Part shown: piece by piece, positions 35,809 to 39,864 of the stretch
Position numbering within the stretch: the first letter of the stretch is position 1
How the letters are laid out: every line of letters starts with the position of its first letter
Assembly (NCBI RefSeq): GCF_017115105.1
Contig: NZ_JABXKH010000099.1
Location: 1 to 39,864, forward strand
Reading direction: 5' to 3'
Length of the DNA stretch: 39,864 nucleotides
Source of the DNA: Nostoc sp. NMS2
GTDB taxonomy: Bacteria; Cyanobacteriota; Cyanobacteriia; Cyanobacteriales; Nostocaceae
Notes under the pieces: model-generated
The model's input: only the letters and a program-made list of their open reading frames with translations
Told to the model about the DNA's origin: nothing
The model's database searches: none
Position numbers and translations under genes: made by a program

Positions 35809-38034
35809 ATGGCGACAAAATTTCCGAAATTTAGCCAGGATCTCGCACAGGACCCGACGACTCGTCGGATATGGTATGCGATCGCTACAGGCAACGATTT
35901 TGAAACCCATGATGGCATGACGGAAGAAAATCTTTACCAAAAGATTTTCGCAACTCACTTCGGTCACTTGGCAATCATCTTCCTGTGGGCATCCAGCCTC
36001 CTGTTCCACGTAGCCTGGCAAGGTAACTTTGAACAGTGGATTAAAGATCCCCTTCACATCCGTCCCATCGCCCATGCGATTTGGGACCCCCACTTTGGGA
36101 AACCAGCGATCGAAGCTTTTACCCAAGCGGGCGCTAGTAATCCGGTAAACATTACCTACTCTGGTCTCTACCATTGGTGGTACACCATCGGTATGCGGAC
36201 GAACGGCGAACTGTACAATGGTTCAGTGTTCTTGCTGTTATTCGCTGCTGTAATGTTGTTCGCTGGCTGGTTGCACTTGCAACCCAAGTACCGTCCTAGC
36301 TTGGCATGGTTTAAGAGCGCTGAACATCGCCTAAACCACCACTTAGCAGGTTTGTTTGGTGTTAGTTCATTGGCTTGGGCTGGTCACTTAATTCACGTTG
36401 CTGTCCCCGAAGCTCGCGGTCAGCACGTAGGTTGGGATAACTTCTTGAATACCCCACCCCACCCAGCCGGTTTGACACCATTCTTTACAGGCAACTGGGG
36501 TGTTTACTCTCAAAACCCTGACACTCCTGGACATATATTCGGGACATCGCAAGGTGCAGGAACTGCGATATTGAGTTTCTTGGGTGGCTTCCATCCTCAG
36601 ACAGAAGCTTTGTGGCTGACTGACATAGCTCACCACCACTTGGCGATCGCAGTTTTATTCATCGTTGCTGGTCACATGTACCGGACAAACTTTGGGATTG
36701 GTCACAGTCTCAAAGAAGCATTGAATGCCAAGAATTTCTTTGGTATTCCTGTTGAAGGGCCATTTAACCTACCTCACCAAGGTATTTACGACACCTACAA
36801 CAACTCCTTGCACTTCCAATTGGGATGGCACTTAGCAGCGTTAGGTGTTGTTACTTCCCTGGTAGCGCAGCACATGTACTCCATGCCTTCCTACGCATTC
36901 ATTGCGAAGGACTACACAACCCAGGCAGCGTTGTACACGCATCACCAGTATATTGCTGGATTCCTGATGCTTGGTGCTTTTGCTCACGGTGCGATTTTCT
37001 GGGTGCGTGATTACGACCCAGAACAAAACAAAGGCAACGTACTTGACCGCGTGCTGAAGCACAAAGAAGCGATTATTTCCCACCTCAGCTGGGTATCCCT
37101 TTTCTTAGGCTTCCACACCCTTGGTCTGTACGTACACAACGACGTAGTAGTTGCTTTTGGTACTCCTGAAAAGCAAATCTTAATTGAGCCAGTATTTGCT
37201 CAATTCGTCCAAGCTGCTAACGGTAAGGTACTGTACGGTTTAGATACTTTGCTATCTAACCCAGATAGTATTGCTTACACAGCATGGCCCAACTACGCTA
37301 ACGTTTGGTTGCCAGGCTGGTTAGATGCCATCAATGCTGGTACTAACTCACTGTTCTTGACAATTGGCCCTGGCGATTTCTTGGTACACCATGCGATCGC
37401 TCTAGGTCTGCACACCACCACCTTGATCTTAGTCAAAGGTGCTTTGGATGCCCGTGGTTCTAAGCTGATGCCCGATAAAAAGGACTTCGGCTATGCCTTC
37501 CCTTGCGACGGCCCCGGTCGTGGCGGTACTTGCGACATCTCAGCATGGGATTCCTTCTACCTCGCTACATTCTGGATGCTCAACACCATTGGTTGGTTAA
37601 CCTTCTACTGGCATTGGAAGCATCTAGGTATTTGGCAAGGCAACGTAGCTCAGTTCAATGAGAACTCTACATACCTCATGGGCTGGTTCCGCGATTACCT
37701 CTGGGCTAACTCCGCTCAGTTGATTAACGGTTACAACCCTTACGGCGTGAATAACCTGTCTGTCTGGGCTTGGATGTTCTTATTTGGACACCTAGTTTGG
37801 GCTACTGGCTTCATGTTCTTAATCTCCTGGAGAGGTTACTGGCAAGAGTTGATTGAAACCCTTGTTTGGGCACACGAGCGCACTCCTCTAGCTAACCTAG
37901 TTCGCTGGAAAGACAAGCCCGTGGCTCTGTCCATCGTTCAAGCTCGTGTAGTTGGTCTAGCTCACTTCACTGTTGGCTACATCGTAACCTACGCAGCGTT
38001 CTTGATTGCTTCTACTGCTGGTAAGTTCGGTTAA
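35809..38034 (+). CDS. psaB: photosystem I P700 apoprotein A2
   Basis: The second core subunit of photosystem I, partner of PsaA. It has 741 residues, the standard length, eleven membrane helices, the His-rich [29 protein letters not shown] stretch, and the FX loop [18 protein letters not shown] with two cluster cysteines. The N-terminus [32 protein letters not shown] is the classic PsaB start. Downstream is a strong hairpin terminator. Confidence 0.98.
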   Translation: MATKFPKFSQDLAQDPTTRRIWYAIATGNDFETHDGMTEENLYQKIFATHFGHLAIIFLWASSLLFHVAWQGNFEQWIKDPLHIRPIAHAIWDPHFGKPAIEAFTQAGASNPVNITYSGLYHWWYTIGMRTNGELYNGSVFLLLFAAVMLFAGWLHLQPKYRPSLAWFKSAEHRLNHHLAGLFGVSSLAWAGHLIHVAVPEARGQHVGWDNFLNTPPHPAGLTPFFTGNWGVYSQNPDTPGHIFGTSQGAGTAILSFLGGFHPQTEALWLTDIAHHHLAIAVLFIVAGHMYRTNFGIGHSLKEALNAKNFFGIPVEGPFNLPHQGIYDTYNNSLHFQLGWHLAALGVVTSLVAQHMYSMPSYAFIAKDYTTQAALYTHHQYIAGFLMLGAFAHGAIFWVRDYDPEQNKGNVLDRVLKHKEAIISHLSWVSLFLGFHTLGLYVHNDVVVAFGTPEKQILIEPVFAQFVQAANGKVLYGLDTLLSNPDSIAYTAWPNYANVWLPGWLDAINAGTNSLFLTIGPGDFLVHHAIALGLHTTTLILVKGALDARGSKLMPDKKDFGYAFPCDGPGRGGTCDISAWDSFYLATFWMLNTIGWLTFYWHWKHLGIWQGNVAQFNENSTYLMGWFRDYLWANSAQLINGYNPYGVNNLSVWAWMFLFGHLVWATGFMFLISWRGYWQELIETLVWAHERTPLANLVRWKDKPVALSIVQARVVGLAHFTVGYIVTYAAFLIASTAGKFG

Positions 38035-38065
38035 TTCGACTGCTAGTTTTGTAGATAAGTAATAG

Positions 38066-38096
38066 AAATCCCCTGCCGTAAGGTGGGGGATTTTTT
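38066..38096 (+). terminator. intrinsic terminator of psaAB
   Basis: A 12-bp stem (AAATCCCCTGCC with GGTGGGGGATTT, two G-T pairs) closes a GTAA tetraloop and runs into TTTTTT, 32 bp after the psaB stop codon. Confidence 0.9.
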
Positions 38097-38169
38097 AATT
38101 TTTGATTACTTTTTCAAATTTTTTGGGAACTCTAGAGCATAAATACTTTATGTACAAGATACCAATAAG

Positions 38170-38658
38170 ATGAGATTAGAAACTCAAGTTAAACAAAATT
38201 CAAATTGTGCAATTTTTTCTCGAAATTACTCTGAACATCTTGATGAAGCAGTTAAAATTAGTAATCAGAATCCCAGACAGCCAATTACTTTCCGCTCATC
38301 TGTAATTTGGTCATCAGCTAAAAAAGCAATAGAAACTCACGGTCAACGTAAAATTTACTTTGCAACTGTAGGAGATTCTAACTTAGTTAGATACGAAGGA
38401 AACTTAGAACAAGTTGAATTGAATCCAGAATTAAATCTTCAAACATCACAAAAGTTACTTCAGTACTGTACAGAGTCAACTAAAGGAGAAGGTTTATGGG
38501 AAGAAGTTGGAAAAGTAAAAGTTAAAACACTCTATGTAATTTCAAACTGTCGAAACATTAGCTCTCCTTTTCGTTTTACTCACTTAAGAAAATTACTAGA
38601 TGGCTCACCAATTAATGATAATTTTAGCTATAGCTATGCTTTAGTCTACGAAATGTAA
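38170..38658 (+). CDS. hypothetical protein
   Basis: A 162-residue soluble protein that I do not recognise. Visible segments are RQPITFRSSVIWSSAKKAIETHGQRKIYFATVGDSNLVRYEGNLEQVELNP, which has alternating strands like a small PUA/EVE-type beta barrel, and VKVKTLYVISNCRNISSPFRFTHLRKL. The fold suggestion is weak. Base composition is AT-rich compared with psaB. It lies about 70 bp after the psaB terminator and 19 bp before an antitoxin-like gene on the same strand. Confidence 0.6.
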   Translation: MRLETQVKQNSNCAIFSRNYSEHLDEAVKISNQNPRQPITFRSSVIWSSAKKAIETHGQRKIYFATVGDSNLVRYEGNLEQVELNPELNLQTSQKLLQYCTESTKGEGLWEEVGKVKVKTLYVISNCRNISSPFRFTHLRKLLDGSPINDNFSYSYALVYEM

Positions 38659-38677
38659 AAATGTTAATTTATCAATA

Positions 38678-38884
38678 ATGAACATTAAACTCGTAGAATC
38701 TCTCATACAAGTTATCCTGTCTCTCTCTGATGAGGAGCGATCGCTTTTGGAAGAAAAACTATTTTTCGATTTATCAGAGCCTTCAACCAGTGACTTAATG
38801 CAACTTGCTCAGACTGGTGGAGTCTTTCAATTTCTTAACGATGAACCAGACATATACTCACTAAAAGATGGAGAACCTATCTAA
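38678..38884 (+). CDS. antitoxin-like small protein (partner apparently lost)
   Basis: The 68-residue product has the pattern LVESLIQVILSLSDEERSLLEEKLFFD...GGVFQFLNDEPDIYSLKDGEPI, recognisable as a cyanobacterial antitoxin type in which an N-terminal helix (SLSxEERxLLExKL) is followed by a toxin-binding tail ending DGEP. In homologues a toxin gene, often MazF/PemK-like, starts at or next to the antitoxin stop. Here the stop is followed by a short A-rich run and then a dispersed-repeat sequence (about 38903-38946), with no toxin gene. The family link is from memory of sequence character. Confidence 0.62.
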   Translation: MNIKLVESLIQVILSLSDEERSLLEEKLFFDLSEPSTSDLMQLAQTGGVFQFLNDEPDIYSLKDGEPI

Positions 38885-38902
38885 AAAGAAAGCGATATCT
38901 AC

Positions 38903-38946
38903 GACGGTCACTGAGCGAAGTCGAAGTGCGGGCTACGCCTACGCCT
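38903..38946. repeat. dispersed repeat fragment after antitoxin-like gene
   Basis: GGTCACTGAGCGAAGTCGAA and GTGCGGGCTACGCCTACGCC form a GC-rich segment in an AT-rich context. The CTGAGCG...GTCGAAGT core resembles parts of the elements at 5738-5808 and 9561-9608. Confidence 0.55.
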
Positions 38947-38973
38947 AAAATTAACTTAGTTATAAGCAGCAAT

Positions 38974-39285
38974 ATGGAAGAACTGCAAATCTCAGAAATA
39001 GAAGCTACCTTTACAGCGCTTGTTAACCAATGGCGTGAAGAAACTTGTGGGATATCATCTACTAACCAAATGTCGATGCACCCTGCATACCAACAAATTA
39101 TCGGCATGGGCAAACCTGTAATCCCACTTTTACTTAGGGAACTGGAAAAGAAATCTGGACACTGGTTCTGGGCATTAAAATCCATCAGCAGAGAAGATCC
39201 TGTACCTCAAGAATATAGGGGAAAAGTAAAGGAAATGACTAAAGCTTGGTTGGAGTGGGGTAAGCAAAGAGGCTACAGGTGGTAG
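38974..39285 (+). CDS. small conserved protein, first gene of an overlapping pair
   Basis: From ATG 38974 the protein has 103 residues; the open frame upstream runs through the dispersed repeat and is not counted. It is soluble, with FTALVNQWREETCGISSTNQMSMHPAYQQIIGMGKPVIPLLLRELEKKSGHWFWALKSISREDPVPQEYRGKVKEMTKAWLEWGKQRGY, an HPAYQxIIGMG...PLLLRELE pattern that looks like one or two HEAT-like helical repeats. The function is not known. Its stop lies inside the following gene, whose GTG start is six bases upstream of the stop end, so the two are surely cotranscribed and probably act together. Confidence 0.72.
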   Translation: MEELQISEIEATFTALVNQWREETCGISSTNQMSMHPAYQQIIGMGKPVIPLLLRELEKKSGHWFWALKSISREDPVPQEYRGKVKEMTKAWLEWGKQRGYRW

Positions 39286-39746
39286 GTAATAACGCTTGGG
39301 TTAAGTTTGTCAGAGAAAAAATTGAGCGTGATTATCCTAACCTCATTGTCTATGGATACAAACTTACCAGTCCAGATACAATTGATTACAACTGTGTTGC
39401 TTGGGCAGCAGAGGATGATGAAACATGGTGGTGGCAAGATATTCAACATCAATTTTATTGGCCATTGAGTATTCCCAGAGAGGAAACTATAGAGGCTTTT
39501 CAACAAGCATTTGAAACACTTGGTTATGAAGTTTGTGAAGGTGATGCTTTAGAAGAGAGATTTCAAAGAATAGCCATATATACTAATTCCAATAAAGTAC
39601 CAACTCACGTTGCTAGACAATTACCGACTGGTAAATGGACAAGTAAGCTTGGATCGTTAGAAGATATAGAGCATAATAATTTACAAGGGCTAATTGGGAA
39701 TCCTGGTTATGGTGAGGTTGCCTGTATTATGAAAAAGTCAATTTGA
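39279..39746 (+). CDS. conserved protein with Cys/His pattern, DUF7689-like
   Basis: The 155-residue protein starts at GTG 39279, overlapping the previous gene by seven bases. Conserved-looking segments are DTIDYNCVAWAAEDDETWWW (Cys near residue 38), HQFYWPLSIPREETIEAFQQAFETLGYEVCE, and VPTHVARQLPTGKWTSKLGSLEDIEHNNL (His near residue 108). A Cys at the head of a helix followed about 70 residues later by His in a strand is the arrangement of NlpC/P60 and other papain-like peptidases. I associate the sequence with the DUF7689 family, with modest certainty. Its partner upstream could be a regulator or inhibitor. Confidence 0.7.
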   Translation: MVGNNAWVKFVREKIERDYPNLIVYGYKLTSPDTIDYNCVAWAAEDDETWWWQDIQHQFYWPLSIPREETIEAFQQAFETLGYEVCEGDALEERFQRIAIYTNSNKVPTHVARQLPTGKWTSKLGSLEDIEHNNLQGLIGNPGYGEVACIMKKSI

Positions 39747-39864
39747 GTCTAGAAAATATTCAGCACTAATCTAATTATCCAGGGTTAGCGCGTCTCAAAC
39801 CCTATTGACAGAGGGATTATGGCAGAGGGTCTGAGTTTGGGAGAGCCGCAGCCAAAACAGAAAC

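Overview
The window comes from the chromosome of a filamentous, phycoerythrin-containing cyanobacterium of the Nostoc/Tolypothrix type. Supporting signs are C-phycoerythrin genes, psaA-psaB, many GCGATCGC (HIP1) palindromes, tandem 7-bp AATTCGT/ATTACGA arrays (the STRR repeats of heterocystous cyanobacteria), and many interspersed repeats and palindromes between genes. The assignment rests on gene content and motif recognition; no database search was possible.

Layout. 1-2.8 kb: hemC (tetrapyrrole synthesis) and glgA (glycogen synthase). 2.7-3.5 kb: repeat-filled spacer with a MITE-like element. 3.5-14.3 kb: a light-harvesting island. It holds a double cupin, cpeY, a DUF1838-like gene, the cluster [79-aa coiled coil - cpeF - HigA-like regulator], cpeZ, cpeBA, a 55/56-codon nblA gene, an S-type bilin lyase overlapping an HExxH protein, and a cpcG rod-core linker. 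Together these encode the two phycoerythrin subunits, lyases or chaperones expected to serve the alpha-82, beta-50/61 and beta-82 bilin sites, a rod-core linker, and the adaptor for phycobilisome breakdown. The PE linkers (cpeC/D/E) and cpeR are not in the window. 14.4-17 kb: an RluD-type pseudouridine synthase and a HAD-DUF952 fusion, each apparently carrying an in-frame repeat insertion.

17.1-24.2 kb: a candidate conflict/defence island. A minus-strand set of three genes encodes a WD40-GTPase-zinc ribbon-TIR protein, an unknown protein and a nucleoside 2-deoxyribosyltransferase-like protein. A NACHT STAND ATPase is divergent from it across a 545-bp spacer. This is the strongest candidate in the window for a little-described system. 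24.2-25.4 kb is a cluster of inverted-repeat elements, one with a perfect 9-bp target duplication.

25.4-33 kb: a CPA-type antiporter, a small hypothetical gene, an NHLRC2-like thioredoxin/NHL protein, glutaminase, a sensor histidine kinase and a proline-rich lipoprotein. 33.4-38.1 kb: psaA and psaB (photosystem I core) with a clear terminator. 38.1-39.9 kb: an unknown gene, an antitoxin-like gene that seems to have lost its toxin to a repeat insertion, and an overlapping two-gene module whose second product has a Cys...His arrangement suggestive of a papain-like fold.
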